A stretch of 64,000 nt of DNA from Pseudonocardia sp. SCN 73-27 (lineage in GTDB: Bacteria; Actinomycetota; Actinomycetes; Mycobacteriales; Pseudonocardiaceae): positions 236,664 to 300,663 of the forward strand of contig MEGH01000005.1 in NCBI GenBank assembly GCA_001725415.1, given 5' to 3'. Positions within the stretch are counted from its first letter, which is position 1. Each line of letters begins with the position of its first letter. Of the stretch, positions 40,949-50,800 are shown piece after piece. Made by a program: the position numbers and the translations under genes. The notes beneath the pieces are model-generated. The model was given only the letters and a program-made list of their open reading frames with translations. It ran no database searches and was not told where the DNA came from.

Positions 40949-42023
40949 ACCGCTCGTGACTGGCGTCATTGGCTATAGCCAATGACGCCAGTCGCACGTA
41001 GAGGAGACGGTCGCCGCGCTCGAGGGCGTCGACCGACGCGTGGTCGACGCGCACCAGCTCGTTGTTGCGGACGACGCCCAGCACGATGTCGGGCAGATGC
41101 CGCGGCGAGCCCCCGACCTCGGTCTCCTCGACCTGCCGCTCACTGATCGCGAAACCCGCGTCCGGCGTCAGCAGGTCCTCGATGACCTCGACGACGCTCG
41201 GGGTCGTCGTCGCCACACCCAGCAGCCGGCCCGCCGTCTCCGCCGAGACGATGACCGAGTTCGCGCCCGACTGCCGCAGCAGGTGCACGTTCTCCGACTC
41301 CCGGACCGCAACGACGATCGTGATCTTCGGGGCCAGCTCGCGGGCGGTCAGCGTGACGAGGACGGCGGTGTCGTCCCGGTTCGCCGCGATCACGATCGCC
41401 GACGCGTACGGCACGCCCGCGACGCGCAGCACGCTCGACCGGGTCGCGTTGCCGTTCACCGTGATCAGCCCGAGCGCGGACGCGGCGTCGAGCTGCGTGC
41501 GGTCGGTGTCGACGACGACGATCTCCGACGGGTCCGCCCCGTCGCCGAGGAGCGTGTCGACCGCGGCCCGGCCCTTGGTGCCGTAGCCGACGATGATCGT
41601 GTGGTCGCGCACGCGTGACCTCCAGCGGGAGATGCGATACGCCTGGCGCGAGCGTTCCGTGAGCAGTTCCACGGTGGTGCCGACCAGGACGATGAGGAAG
41701 AGCAGCCGCAACGGCGTGATGACGACCGTCGTGACCAGCCGGGTCGCGCTCGTGACCGGGACGATGTCGCCGTAGCCGGTGGTCGAGAGCGACACGGTCG
41801 CGTAGTAGAGGGCGTCGAGGAACGAGATGCCGCTGCCGTCGTCGTTGTTGTCGACGTAGCCCGCTCGCGACAGCCAGACGATCAGCGCGGTCGCGAACAG
41901 CGCACCCAGCGCGACCGCGAGGCGGCGCACCAGGGACACGACCGGGCCGACGGTCGGGTCCGGCATACGCAGGGCGCCCGCGGTCTCCCTGTCGAGAACC
42001 CTGCGCCGCAACCGCTCGTTCAT
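40926..42023 (-). CDS. Two-span K+ channel with TrkA (RCK) domain
   Basis: A 365-residue potassium channel: two membrane helices (LAVALGALFATALIVWL and LLFLIVLVGTTVELL) flank the pore loop with the selectivity filter TTGYGD. A Rossmann RCK-N domain follows (TIIVGYGTKGRAAVDTL) and an RCK-C domain closes it. Orthologues such as Rv3200c are presumed K+ channels. The last ~14 residues (LASLAIANDASHER...) are encoded by a palindromic repeat at 40958-40993 and do not belong to the domain. It converges on the ROK gene and overlaps its end. Confidence 0.87.
   Translation of the reverse strand: MNERLRRRVLDRETAGALRMPDPTVGPVVSLVRRLAVALGALFATALIVWLSRAGYVDNNDDGSGISFLDALYYATVSLSTTGYGDIVPVTSATRLVTTVVITPLRLLFLIVLVGTTVELLTERSRQAYRISRWRSRVRDHTIIVGYGTKGRAAVDTLLGDGADPSEIVVVDTDRTQLDAASALGLITVNGNATRSSVLRVAGVPYASAIVIAANRDDTAVLVTLTARELAPKITIVVAVRESENVHLLRQSGANSVIVSAETAGRLLGVATTTPSVVEVIEDLLTPDAGFAISERQVEETEVGGSPRHLPDIVLGVVRNNELVRVDHASVDALERGDRLLYVRLASLAIANDASHERFTPRRGP
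40958..40993. repeat. Palindromic repeat family A, copy 5 (perfect)
   Basis: A perfect 36-bp palindrome (arms GACTGGCGTCATTGGCTA and complement) with CTCGT before and GCAC after. It lies inside the 3' end of the K+ channel gene and just past the ROK stop. Confidence 0.92.
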
Positions 42024-42074
42024 CGCCGCGGAGGGTAGCGCGCCGTCGTCACCGTGAGTCTGTGACGTCGACGA

Positions 42075-43190
42075 TCACTCGGAGGACTGATCAGCGACGA
42101 TGCCCGCCTCCGCCGCGCCGGCGACGAGCGTGTCGAGCCCGAACGCACCGACCGCGTCGAGCGCACCCGTCCCGTCGACGCCGTGCTCCGCCGCGCGGCC
42201 CGCTCCCCACGCCAGCAGTCCGGCCGTGATCGCGTACCCGTCGGGCGAGGTCAGGTGCGTGCGGGCCAGCAACGTGCCCGTCCCGTCGAAGGCCTCGGCG
42301 ACGAAGTGCGACGTCGTCCGTTCCAGCGTGGCCGCGTCCGGAGCGGACGGGATCCGGGCGATCGCCTTCTGCAGCACGGCGGTCGTGCCGCTCGCCAGCA
42401 ACGGGATCCGACCCAGCAGCGGGGTGACGCGATTCGACGCGTGCAGGGCCCCGCTCGCGGCGCCGAACCAGCCCAGATACACGTCGACCGTCCGCAGGCC
42501 CGGCGCCAGCCGTGGCAACGCGAACTGCTCCGACGCCCCGATCGTCACCCCCGGGCGGGGCTTGCCGGCGACGTGGAACGTCCGCATCCGCGACGCCGCC
42601 GGCTCCTCGCGCAGGCCGCCGTCGCGGAACGCGTACGCGGGCTCGGTCATGATGCCGGCGACCGAGTCGAGCGTGCCCCGCGAGAACGCACGGCCGCGGC
42701 CGCCACCGCTGAGGAAGTAGCCGACGTCGATCCGCCGCGCCGCCTCCCCCGCCTCCCGCAGCGCCAGTGCGCCCGCGAGAACACCCGGGACATAGTCGTT
42801 GCCGAACGCCGTGAGCAGGGCCGCGCCGGTCCGTGCCGCCGCGGGGCCGTGTGACTCGTGGACCTCGCGGATGAACGGCGGCTCGCCCGTCGAGTCGAAG
42901 TAGATCGCGCCCGCCTCGATCGCCGCCGCGACCGCGGGGCCGCCGAGCCGCATGAACGGCCCGACCGTCGACACCAGGACGTCGCCCTTCTCGACGAGCG
43001 CCCGGATCGACGCCGGATCGGTGACGTCGGCGCGGGCCGTCTGCAGGCCACCGAGGCCGTGCGCGATCCCGGCCAGCCGGTCGGGATCGCGGCCTGCCAG
43101 GACCGGACTGAGGCCGCGGTCGACCATCGCCTGCGCGGTGCGCCCGCCGGTGTACCCGGTGGCGCCGAGGAGCACGATCCTGCCGGTCAT
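42075..43190 (-). CDS. Saccharopine-dehydrogenase-like NAD(P)-binding protein
   Basis: A 371-residue protein with an N-terminal Rossmann motif GATGYTGGRTAQAM and repeated hydrophobic beta-strands (VLVSTVGPFMRLGG). It resembles the trans-acting enoyl reductase/saccharopine-dehydrogenase-like family of actinobacteria. FDSTGEPPFIREVHESHG and FGNDYVPGVLAG are typical of this group. It probably uses NADP(H) on a lipid or polyketide intermediate, but the substrate is unknown. ATG at 43190. It follows a MarR gene on the same strand and could be co-regulated with it. Confidence 0.78.
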   Translation of the reverse strand: MTGRIVLLGATGYTGGRTAQAMVDRGLSPVLAGRDPDRLAGIAHGLGGLQTARADVTDPASIRALVEKGDVLVSTVGPFMRLGGPAVAAAIEAGAIYFDSTGEPPFIREVHESHGPAAARTGAALLTAFGNDYVPGVLAGALALREAGEAARRIDVGYFLSGGGRGRAFSRGTLDSVAGIMTEPAYAFRDGGLREEPAASRMRTFHVAGKPRPGVTIGASEQFALPRLAPGLRTVDVYLGWFGAASGALHASNRVTPLLGRIPLLASGTTAVLQKAIARIPSAPDAATLERTTSHFVAEAFDGTGTLLARTHLTSPDGYAITAGLLAWGAGRAAEHGVDGTGALDAVGAFGLDTLVAGAAEAGIVADQSSE

Positions 43191-43209
43191 GTCAGCAATC
43201 TAGGGGTTT

Positions 43210-43800
43210 TCAGGCCCCGTTGTCGGCCCCGTTGTCGGTCCTGTCGTCGGCCCTGTCGTCGGTCCTGTCGTCGGTCCTTTCCTCCGCCCGGCGTGGGATC
43301 GCCGGGTAGCCGGGGCCGGCGGTGACGTCGAGAATCCGGCGCGACGCCTCCCCGAGCCGTGCGAACAGCTCCGGGCCGAGGGGGTCGGTGACCAGCCTGC
43401 GGACCGCCGCCACGTGCCCCGGTGCCGCCGCGACCAGCTTGGCCGTGCCCGCGTCGGTGAGCGTCGCGATCGTCACCCGCCCGTTGCCCGGGCAGGGGCG
43501 GCGCTCGACCCAGCCGTTTCGCTCCAGCTTCGCGACGGCGTGCGACAGCCGCGACAACGACCCCTGCGTGAGGACGGCCAGCTCGCTCATCCGCAGCGTG
43601 CGCTCCGGCGCGTCGGACAGGCCGGCCATCACGAGGTAGCCGAACAGGGACAGGTCCTCGTCGCGCTGGAGCTGGGCATCGAGGAAGCCCGGCAGCGTCA
43701 ACAGCATCCCGCTGAACGCGAGCCAGCTGCGCAGCTCGCCGTCGTCGAGCCAGCGGGTCTCGGCCTGGGCGGCCGGATCGAGGTCAGGGGTCGTACCCAC
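43210..43800 (-). CDS. MarR-family regulator with repetitive acidic tail
   Basis: A 196-residue MarR protein. The winged helix is clear: RMSELAVLTQGSLSRLSHAVAKLERNGWV, then PGNGRVTIATLTDAG. The C-terminal 24 residues (TDDRTDDRADDRTDNGADNG pattern) are encoded by a 12-bp tandem repeat at 43213-43284 and form an acidic/basic low-complexity extension not seen in ordinary MarR proteins. GTG at 43800. It is divergent from a DoxX gene, its likely target, with a TTGAAGCTTCAA dyad between. Confidence 0.82.
   Translation of the reverse strand: MGTTPDLDPAAQAETRWLDDGELRSWLAFSGMLLTLPGFLDAQLQRDEDLSLFGYLVMAGLSDAPERTLRMSELAVLTQGSLSRLSHAVAKLERNGWVERRPCPGNGRVTIATLTDAGTAKLVAAAPGHVAAVRRLVTDPLGPELFARLGEASRRILDVTAGPGYPAIPRRAEERTDDRTDDRADDRTDNGADNGA
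43213..43284. repeat. Six-copy 12-bp tandem repeat at the MarR 3' end
   Basis: Six units of 12 bp, two of them identical (GGCCCCGTTGTC) and the others one to four bases different. Because 12 is divisible by 3 the repeat is in frame and encodes the four-residue motif DRTD/NGAD. Confidence 0.9.
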
Positions 43801-43830
43801 CCGGTGAGCGTAACCGAGGCGTGACTTGAC

Positions 43831-43842
43831 TTGAAGCTTCAA
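43831..43842. promoter_or_regulatory. TTGAAGCTTCAA operator between marR and doxX
   Basis: A perfect 12-bp palindrome centred between the divergent starts at 43800 and 43893, in a noticeably AT-richer stretch. It overlaps a TTGACT (43826-43831) -35-like box. It fits a MarR dimer site. Confidence 0.55.
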
Positions 43843-43892
43843 CACTTAGAACCTGAACACGTCGATTGAACGCTCAACTCAGGAGGTGCGTC

Positions 43893-44267
43893 GTGGGAGT
43901 CGCGGCGTGGATCGTGCAGACTCTGTTGGCCGTGGCCATGCTCGGCGCCGGTGGCACCAAGCTCACCCGCAACCGCAAGGACCTCGTCTCGGGCAACATG
44001 GCCTGGGCCGAGGACTTCAGCGACAACTCCGTCAAGCTCATCGGCGCCGTCGAGGTGCTCGGCGCGATCGGGCTCGTCCTCCCCTGGGCGCTCGGCGTCC
44101 TGCCCGTGCTCACCCCGATCGCCGGCGCCGCCCTGGCCGCGGTCCTGCTCGGCGCCGTCGTCGTGCACGTCCGCCGCAAGGAGTGGGCCGGCATCGTCCC
44201 GCCGCTCGTCCTCGCGGCGATGGGCGTCTTCGTCGCGGTGGTGCGGTTCGTCGACCTGGCGGCCTGA
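43893..44267 (+). CDS. DoxX-family membrane protein
   Basis: A 124-residue protein with four hydrophobic segments (WIVQTLLAVAMLGAGGTKL, LIGAVEVLGAIGLVLPWAL and two more), as in DoxX-like membrane subunits. In actinobacteria DoxX takes part in redox-linked membrane stress complexes. GTG at 43893 follows AGGAGG. Divergent from a MarR gene, which probably represses it until an electrophile or drug appears (inference). Confidence 0.8.
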   Translation: MGVAAWIVQTLLAVAMLGAGGTKLTRNRKDLVSGNMAWAEDFSDNSVKLIGAVEVLGAIGLVLPWALGVLPVLTPIAGAALAAVLLGAVVVHVRRKEWAGIVPPLVLAAMGVFVAVVRFVDLAA

Positions 44268-44280
44268 CCCGGCCCTCCGG

Positions 44281-44447
44281 CCCGTTGTTGCGGAGTGCCC
44301 CGGCGCCGGGTCCGCGCTGCACGAACGGGCCGTTGCTGCAGCTCGGTTGCCCGAAAGGGCTGTTCGGGCAACCGGGGTCCGGCGGCAGCAGACCCCGCGC
44401 AACCTCACTGCTGTTCCGGGCGCCGAGAAGAACCGTGAGGTTGCGCG
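44281..44447. repeat. Cluster of three different palindromes
   Basis: Three successive palindromes fill the convergent gap between doxX and adnB. The first is GCCCGTT...AACGGGC around a GC-rich centre (44280-44330). The second has perfect 12-bp arms CGGTTGCCCGAA/TTCGGGCAACCG (44344-44374). The third has 13-bp arms CGCGCAACCTCAC/GTGAGGTTGCGCG (44396-44447). They do not match family A or B. Confidence 0.8.
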
Positions 44448-44454
44448 CGAGTTG

Positions 44455-47400
44455 TCAGGCTGAGGGGGTCGGGACGTCGTCGAGGAGAGCGCGCAGGCCG
44501 TCGGCGTCGAGGAGGTCGGCCGGGCGCAGGGTGCGGCCGGTGCGCACGTAGTGGAACACCGCCCGCACGCGCTCCGGCTCCACCCCGGCCAGCGCGGCCC
44601 AGGCCAGCCGGTAGGCGGCGAGCTGCACGGCCAGCGGGCCGAGGCGGGACTCGTCGGGGGGCGGGCCCGTCTTCCAGTCGACGACGGTGAACCCGCCGTC
44701 GGGCTCGGGGAACACCGCGTCCATCCGCCCGCGCACGGCGATCCCGGCGATGACGGTCTCGAAGGGCACCTCGACCTCGACCGGGCGCCGGTCGGCCCAC
44801 TCCGAGCGGAGGAACGCGGCCTGCAGGTCCTCGAGGGCGTCATCGGAGGCGGCGCCGTCGTCGGCGGCGCCGGGGAGGTCGTCCAGGTCGAGCAGGCCGG
44901 CCGCCCCGAAGCGCTGTTCCAGCCAGGCGTGGAACGCCGTGCCGCGGCGGGCGTGCGGGTTGGGCGGCAAGGGGAGCGGGCGGCGGAGCCTCGCGGCGAG
45001 GGCGTCGGGGTCGGCGGCGAGCTCGACGAGCTGGCTGACGGAGAAGTGCGCGGGCAGCTCGACGGTGGGCCGGGCGCGAGCGGCGGCGCGTTCGGCGAGG
45101 AGGACGTCGACGTCGGCGGCCCAGCCCTCGGGGTCGCCCCCGTCCTCGCCGAGATCGGGTTCGGGTTCCTCGGACGGAGGCAGCAGGTCGAGCTGCGCCC
45201 CCGCGTCGGCGGCGGCCGCGCGTTCCTCGGCTTGGCGTTCCCGGGCCTCGGCCAGACCGCGCAGCGCGGAACGCACCATGTCGGCGCCGGTGTGGACGTC
45301 GGACGAGCGGGCGCCGAGAGGGTCGGCGGGCCATTCGGCGGTGACGACGCGGTCGTTGGCGGGGTTGGTCTCGGCCTCGGCGGGTTCTTCGGCCCAGGCC
45401 TCGACGCGTCCTCCGGCAGCGGGTATCTCCCCTGCGACCTGCAGCAGGAACTCCGAGGGTTCGCGGGGTCGGTCGCCGAGGGTACCCCAGCGGTGCCCGG
45501 ACAGCAGCAGGACGCGTTCGGCGCGGGTGAGCGCGACGTAGAACAGGCGGCGTTCCTCGACGAGGCGGCGGGCGTCGAGCGCGTCCTGGTGCGTCTTGAC
45601 CGCGAGCTCCGCCTCCTTGCGGTCGACGTTCCCGGGGAGCGCGAACGACGGGAGGTCGGCGGCGTCGCCCCTCAGGGGGACGGGCAGGTCGGCGGGTGAG
45701 GTGAGCCAGTCGCCGCCGATCTTGCGGCCGGGGAAGACCTGCGCGACCAGGTGCGGGACGGCGACGACCTCCCATTCGAGGCCCTTGGCGGCGTGCACGG
45801 TGAGGACCTGGACGCGGTCGGGGACGACCTCGATCTCGCCGGGGGTGAGGCCGTCCTCGGCCTGTTCGGCGGTCTCGAGGTAGTCGAGCAGGGCGGTGAG
45901 GGAGGAGACCTCGGCCCCGGCGGAGAACTCGGCGACGACGTCGGCGAACGCGTCGAGGTGCGCACGCCCCACCGGGCCGGGCCGCGAGGCTGCCTCGGTG
46001 TCGAGCAGGAGGAGGCGTTCCGCGTCGGCGACGAGGTCGGTGAGCGGCGCGGAGAGCCGGGAGCGCAGCCACAGCAGGTCGCGGCCGAGGCGGCGGATGC
46101 GGTCGAACCCGGCGGACGAGTACTGCTCGGGCGGGCCTGGGTCGTCGAGGGCGTCGACGATGCCTGCTTGTTCGGCCTGCTCCCCCGGCAGCGCGCCGAG
46201 GGCCAGCTCGGCGGCACTGAGCGGGCCGGGATCGTTGCCGGTCATGGGTGGGGCGAGCTCGCGGGCGCGGGCCCAGAGCGCCGCGAGGTCGGCGACGCCG
46301 AGCCGGAACCGGGCGCCGGTGAGCAGCCGCATCGCGGCAGGGCCGGCGAGGGGATCGGCGACGAGCCGCAGGGCGCTGACGAGGTCGCGCACCTCGGGGG
46401 TGTCGAGGAGCCCGCCGAGGCCGACGACCTCGACCGGCAGTCCGCGGGCGCGCAGGGCGGCGGCGATGGCGTCCATGTCGGCGCGGCGGCGGACCAGCAC
46501 CGCGGACGTCGGCGCATCCCGTCCCTCGTCGGCAGCGGCACCCCACTGGGCGGCGACGGCGTCGGCCATCCACGCGACCTCGGTGTCGACGTCGGGCAGC
46601 AGCGCGGCGCGGACGTCGCCGTCGGCGGCGGTCGGTCCGGCCCGCAGCTCCCCGACGGGCACGGCGCCGGGCCCGGTGCGCAGCGGCTCGGAGACGGCGT
46701 TGGCCAGCGCGAGGACCTCGGGCGGGTTGCGGAAGCTGGTGAGCAGGCCGTACTCGTCGGCGGGGTCGTCGCCCGCGGGGAAGTCGGTGCGGAAGCGGGC
46801 GAGGTTGCCGGCGCTGGCGCCGCGCCATCCGTAGATCGACTGGCACGGGTCACCGACGGCCGTCACCGACAGGCCGTCGTCACGCGAAGGGGCGCCGGGG
46901 ATGCGCCCGAACAGGGCCCGGAGCAGGACGCGCTGGGCGTGGCCGGTGTCCTGGTACTCGTCGAGCAGGACGGCCTTGTAGGTGGCGCGTTCGGTGACAC
47001 CCACCTCGGGGTGCTCATCGGCGACGCGAGCGGCGATGGCCATCTGGTCGGCGAAGTCGATCGTGCGCTCGGCACGTTTGCGGGCGGCGAAGGCCTCGAC
47101 CAGCGGCAGCAGCTCGACGCGCATGCGCTGGGCGGCGATCCAGCGCTTGTAGGTCTGCGACGGTTCGGCGCGCTGCCCCTTGGCACGCGGCGCGTTCTCC
47201 AGCGCGTCGGCCATCTCACCGGCGAGGCGGCGCACGTCGGCGGGGTCGGCGAGGTGCTCGCCGATCTCCCCCGCCAGCGCGAGCAGGTAGCCGGTGACGG
47301 TGGCGGGGACGCGGTCGATCTCCAGGTCGTCGGCCCAGGTGGAGACGACGCGGTGCGCGAGCTGCCACGACGCCGTCTCGGTGAGCAGCCGCGCGGCGGG

Positions 47401-47805
47401 CTCGGCGGGCAGCCGCAACGCGTGTTCGGCGACGAGCCGCCCGGCGTAGGCGTGGTAGGTCGAGACGGTCGGCTCCCCGGCGAGGACCGCGGTGCGGCGC
47501 ACGCCGGACGGGTCGAGCTCGTCGAGCAGCGGGGACCCGGCGAGCCGCCGCAGCCGGGCCCGGACGCGCTGGCCGAGCTGCTGCGCGGCCTTGCGGGTGA
47601 AGGTGAGGCCGAGGACCTGCTCGGGCAGCACCTGACCGGTGGCGACCAGCCACACGACGCGGGCGGCCATCGTCTCGGTCTTGCCCGCCCCGGCCCCGGC
47701 GACGACGAGCGCGGGCCGGGCGGGTGCGGCGATGACGGCGGCCTGCTCGTCGGTGGGCGGGTGCAGGCCGAGCGCCGCGGCCAGCGACGCGGGGGTGAGG
47801 CTCAC
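44455..47805 (-). CDS. adnB: AdnB, lead motor-nuclease subunit of the AdnAB DNA end-resection complex
   Basis: A 1116-residue protein: N-terminal UvrD-type helicase and C-terminal RecB-type nuclease. Walker A is GAGAGKT near residue 40, motif II DEYQDT near 281, and the later motif [17 protein letters not shown] is present; the nuclease active site is VVDWKTG near 1043. AdnAB of mycobacteria resects double-strand ends and AdnB is the main ATP-driven motor. GTG at 47805 overlaps the adnA stop by four bases. Order adnA then adnB and the next-door hydrolase/ATL genes match the mycobacterial Rv3202c-Rv3201c block. Confidence 0.92.
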   Translation of the reverse strand: MSLTPASLAAALGLHPPTDEQAAVIAAPARPALVVAGAGAGKTETMAARVVWLVATGQVLPEQVLGLTFTRKAAQQLGQRVRARLRRLAGSPLLDELDPSGVRRTAVLAGEPTVSTYHAYAGRLVAEHALRLPAEPAARLLTETASWQLAHRVVSTWADDLEIDRVPATVTGYLLALAGEIGEHLADPADVRRLAGEMADALENAPRAKGQRAEPSQTYKRWIAAQRMRVELLPLVEAFAARKRAERTIDFADQMAIAARVADEHPEVGVTERATYKAVLLDEYQDTGHAQRVLLRALFGRIPGAPSRDDGLSVTAVGDPCQSIYGWRGASAGNLARFRTDFPAGDDPADEYGLLTSFRNPPEVLALANAVSEPLRTGPGAVPVGELRAGPTAADGDVRAALLPDVDTEVAWMADAVAAQWGAAADEGRDAPTSAVLVRRRADMDAIAAALRARGLPVEVVGLGGLLDTPEVRDLVSALRLVADPLAGPAAMRLLTGARFRLGVADLAALWARARELAPPMTGNDPGPLSAAELALGALPGEQAEQAGIVDALDDPGPPEQYSSAGFDRIRRLGRDLLWLRSRLSAPLTDLVADAERLLLLDTEAASRPGPVGRAHLDAFADVVAEFSAGAEVSSLTALLDYLETAEQAEDGLTPGEIEVVPDRVQVLTVHAAKGLEWEVVAVPHLVAQVFPGRKIGGDWLTSPADLPVPLRGDAADLPSFALPGNVDRKEAELAVKTHQDALDARRLVEERRLFYVALTRAERVLLLSGHRWGTLGDRPREPSEFLLQVAGEIPAAGGRVEAWAEEPAEAETNPANDRVVTAEWPADPLGARSSDVHTGADMVRSALRGLAEARERQAEERAAAADAGAQLDLLPPSEEPEPDLGEDGGDPEGWAADVDVLLAERAAARARPTVELPAHFSVSQLVELAADPDALAARLRRPLPLPPNPHARRGTAFHAWLEQRFGAAGLLDLDDLPGAADDGAASDDALEDLQAAFLRSEWADRRPVEVEVPFETVIAGIAVRGRMDAVFPEPDGGFTVVDWKTGPPPDESRLGPLAVQLAAYRLAWAALAGVEPERVRAVFHYVRTGRTLRPADLLDADGLRALLDDVPTPSA

Positions 47806-50800
47806 GGCGCGGTCACCGGCCGTCCGGCCTCGCGCGCGGGGCAGCTGGTACGCACGGGGCAGCGTTCGCAGTCGGCGCTGACGCGGGCGACGAATGCCGA
47901 ACCGGACGTGTCCTGCGCGCAGGTCGCGACAACGCCGCGCCAGCGGGCCAGCTCGGCCGCGTCGAGCGGGGGCTGCGTGGGCTCCTTGGCCTGGCCGCTC
48001 GCCTTGCGGTCGGCGAGGTAGACCAACCTCGCGCCGCCCGGGGTGACGCCCTTCTCGAGCAGCCGCCCGAACGCGCCGAGCGCGGCCGCGAGCTGGTAGA
48101 CGGCCAGCTGCGGGTGTTCGGCCGCGACGCGTGCGCTGACCGCGGTCTTGCCCGTCTTGACGTCGACGACGACGGGGCGGCCCTCGGCGTCGACCTCCAG
48201 CCGGTCGACCCGGCCGCGCAGCTGCAGCCACGGCCCCTGGGCGCGGCCGACCTCGGGCTGCCGGCCGGGGACGTCGCCCTCGACCGGCAGGTCGAGCCGC
48301 ACGGCCTGCTCGACGGCGACGAGCCGCAGCCCGTCGGCGCGGCTGGTGCGGACCCATTCGTCGAACGCGGCCAGCATCGCCCGGACACGGTCGAGCTCGC
48401 GGCGCCCGTACCAGGGGGCGCCGGCGTCGAGCCGCGCCCAGGCCGACCGCAGCGCGTGCTCCAGCTCGGCCGGTTCCGCGCCGGCGGACGCCGACTGCAC
48501 CAGGGCGTGCACCAGCGAGCCGGTGACCGCGGCGAGCGCGCCGACGTCGCCACCGCCGTGGCGTTCGAGGACCCACCGCAGCGGGCAGGCCATGATCCGT
48601 TCGACGTCGGACGGCGACACCGGCACGACCTCGCCGGGCACCCGCAGCGGTGCGTCGGTGGAGACGGGCGCGAGGCCGTACCAGTCATCGGGATGTGCGC
48701 CGGGGACGTTCGCCGCGGCGAGCCGGGCGAGCTGCAGAGCGGCCCGCTCTCGCACGGCGGGATCGCCCGGCGTGGACACTGCACGTCGCAACTCCCCCAC
48801 CAGCTCGGCCAGCACGAGCGACCGGCTCGGGCGCTGCACCGTGCGAGCCTCCGCGGCACCCGCGGGCAGTGGATCGAGCTCGTCGAGGAACCGGGACGGC
48901 TGCTCGTCCTCGCCCTGCACCGCGCTGACCAGCAACGTGTGCGCTGCGCGGGTGCACGCGACGTAGAACAGCCTGCGCTCCTCGGCGAGCAGCGGTGCGA
49001 CCCGCGACACCCGCGCGTCGGGTTCGGCGATGCCGGCGAGCAGGTCGACGAGGCGCTCGGTGCCGAGCAGGCTGCCGCGCATCCGCAGGTCGGGCCACGC
49101 GCCCTCCTGCACCCCCGGCACGGCGACGACCTGCCACTGCCGGCCGCGGGCGCCGTGCGCGGTGAGCAGGGAGACGGCGTCGCCCATCGGGGCGCGGGCG
49201 GCCATGGAGTCCCCCGGCAGCTGCTGGTCGGCGAGGTAGTCGGCGAAGCCGGCGACGTCGGCGCCCGGGAGCCGGTCGCTGTAGCGGGCGGCGGCGTCGA
49301 AGAGCGCGAGGACGGCGTCGAGATCGCGGTCGGCGGCGGCGCCGACGGGCCCGCCGCGTCCGCTGGACTCGGCCCAGCGATCGCCCAGGCCGGACTGCTG
49401 CCAGACCCGCCAGAGCACCTCCTCGACGCTGTGCCCCTCCCGCGCCGCCGCGGCGGCCGTGGCGAGCAGGGCGCCGACCCGGCGCAGCGGCGCGGTCTCC
49501 GACGGCGGCAACGTCGCCAGCGGGTCGACGTCGCCCTCCACCGCGGCCCGCAACGCTGCGACCAGCAGCGGATCACTACTGGCGATCTGATCCCCCGCCG
49601 CCGCGTGCAACCGCAGCAACCCCCGCCGCAGCCGACGCATCCGCATCGGATCACCCGAGCCCAGTGGCGAGGTGAGCAGCGCTGCGGCCGCGTCGGCGTC
49701 GAGCGACTCCGGCCGTGTCGCCGCGCGCAGCACCATCAGCAACGGCACGACCGCGGGCTGGCGGCCCAGCGGCAGCTCGTCGGGCGGCGCCGCGATGGGC
49801 ACCCCGGAGGCCACCAGCGCCCGTCGCAGCCCGGGGAGCGACCGTCGCGTCGACCGCGACAGCACCGCCATCTCCGACCACGGCACCCCGTCGACGAGAT
49901 GGGCGCGGCGCAGCCGGTCGGCGATCCACGCGGCCTCGGCGGTGACCGACGCGAACACCCGGACCAGGACCTCCCCGCCGTCCGGGTCCTCGCCCTCGGG
50001 GCCGCGCCGTGACCGGCCATCCCCGGTGCCCGGCAACCTGGCTGCCAGCCGCTCCCCCGCCGCGCGGACCAGGGGTGCGCTTCGATGGTCGACGTCGAGC
50101 ACCACCGTCTCGGCCTCGACGGCCTGCAGCCCCTGCGGATCGGCGCCGCGGAACATCAGCACCGCCTGGTCGGCGTCGCCGGCCAGCAACGTGGTCGTCG
50201 CCGTCGTTCCCAGGGCGCCGACCAGCTCCATCTGCTGCGGGTCCAAATCCTGGGCGTCGTCGACGAAGAGGTGGCGCACGCGCTGCTGCTCGGCCGCCCG
50301 CAGATCCGGATCCGCGGCCAGCGTGTCGAGCGCGGCCGCGACCAGCTCCGCCGAGTCGAGCGCCGGAGCGGTGGCCTGCGGCGCCCCGCGACCGGCGGCG
50401 CCGCGCAGCAGCACGACCTGCTCGTACACCCGGAAGAACCGGCCCGCTGCGCGCCATTCGTCGACGTCGAACCGCTCGCCGATCCGGTGCAGCTCCTCGG
50501 GCCCGAGGCCGCGCTCCGCCGCCCGCAGCAGCAGCTCCCGCAGCTCGGCCGCGAAACCCGGCAGTCCCAGCGCGGGCCGCAGCCGTTCCGGCCATCCCGA
50601 GCCGGGCGCGTCGCCCTCGATCTCCCCGGCCAGCAGCTCCCGGACCACGACGTCCTGCTCCGCACCCGCCAGCAGCCGCGGCGGCGGATCGCCGTGCCGG
50701 GCGGCGTGCAGGCGCAGCACTCCGAACGCGTACGAGTGCACGGTGCGCACCAGCAGCTCACGCGTCGTCGACTCGGGGTTCCCGCCGTCGGGATGCAGCA

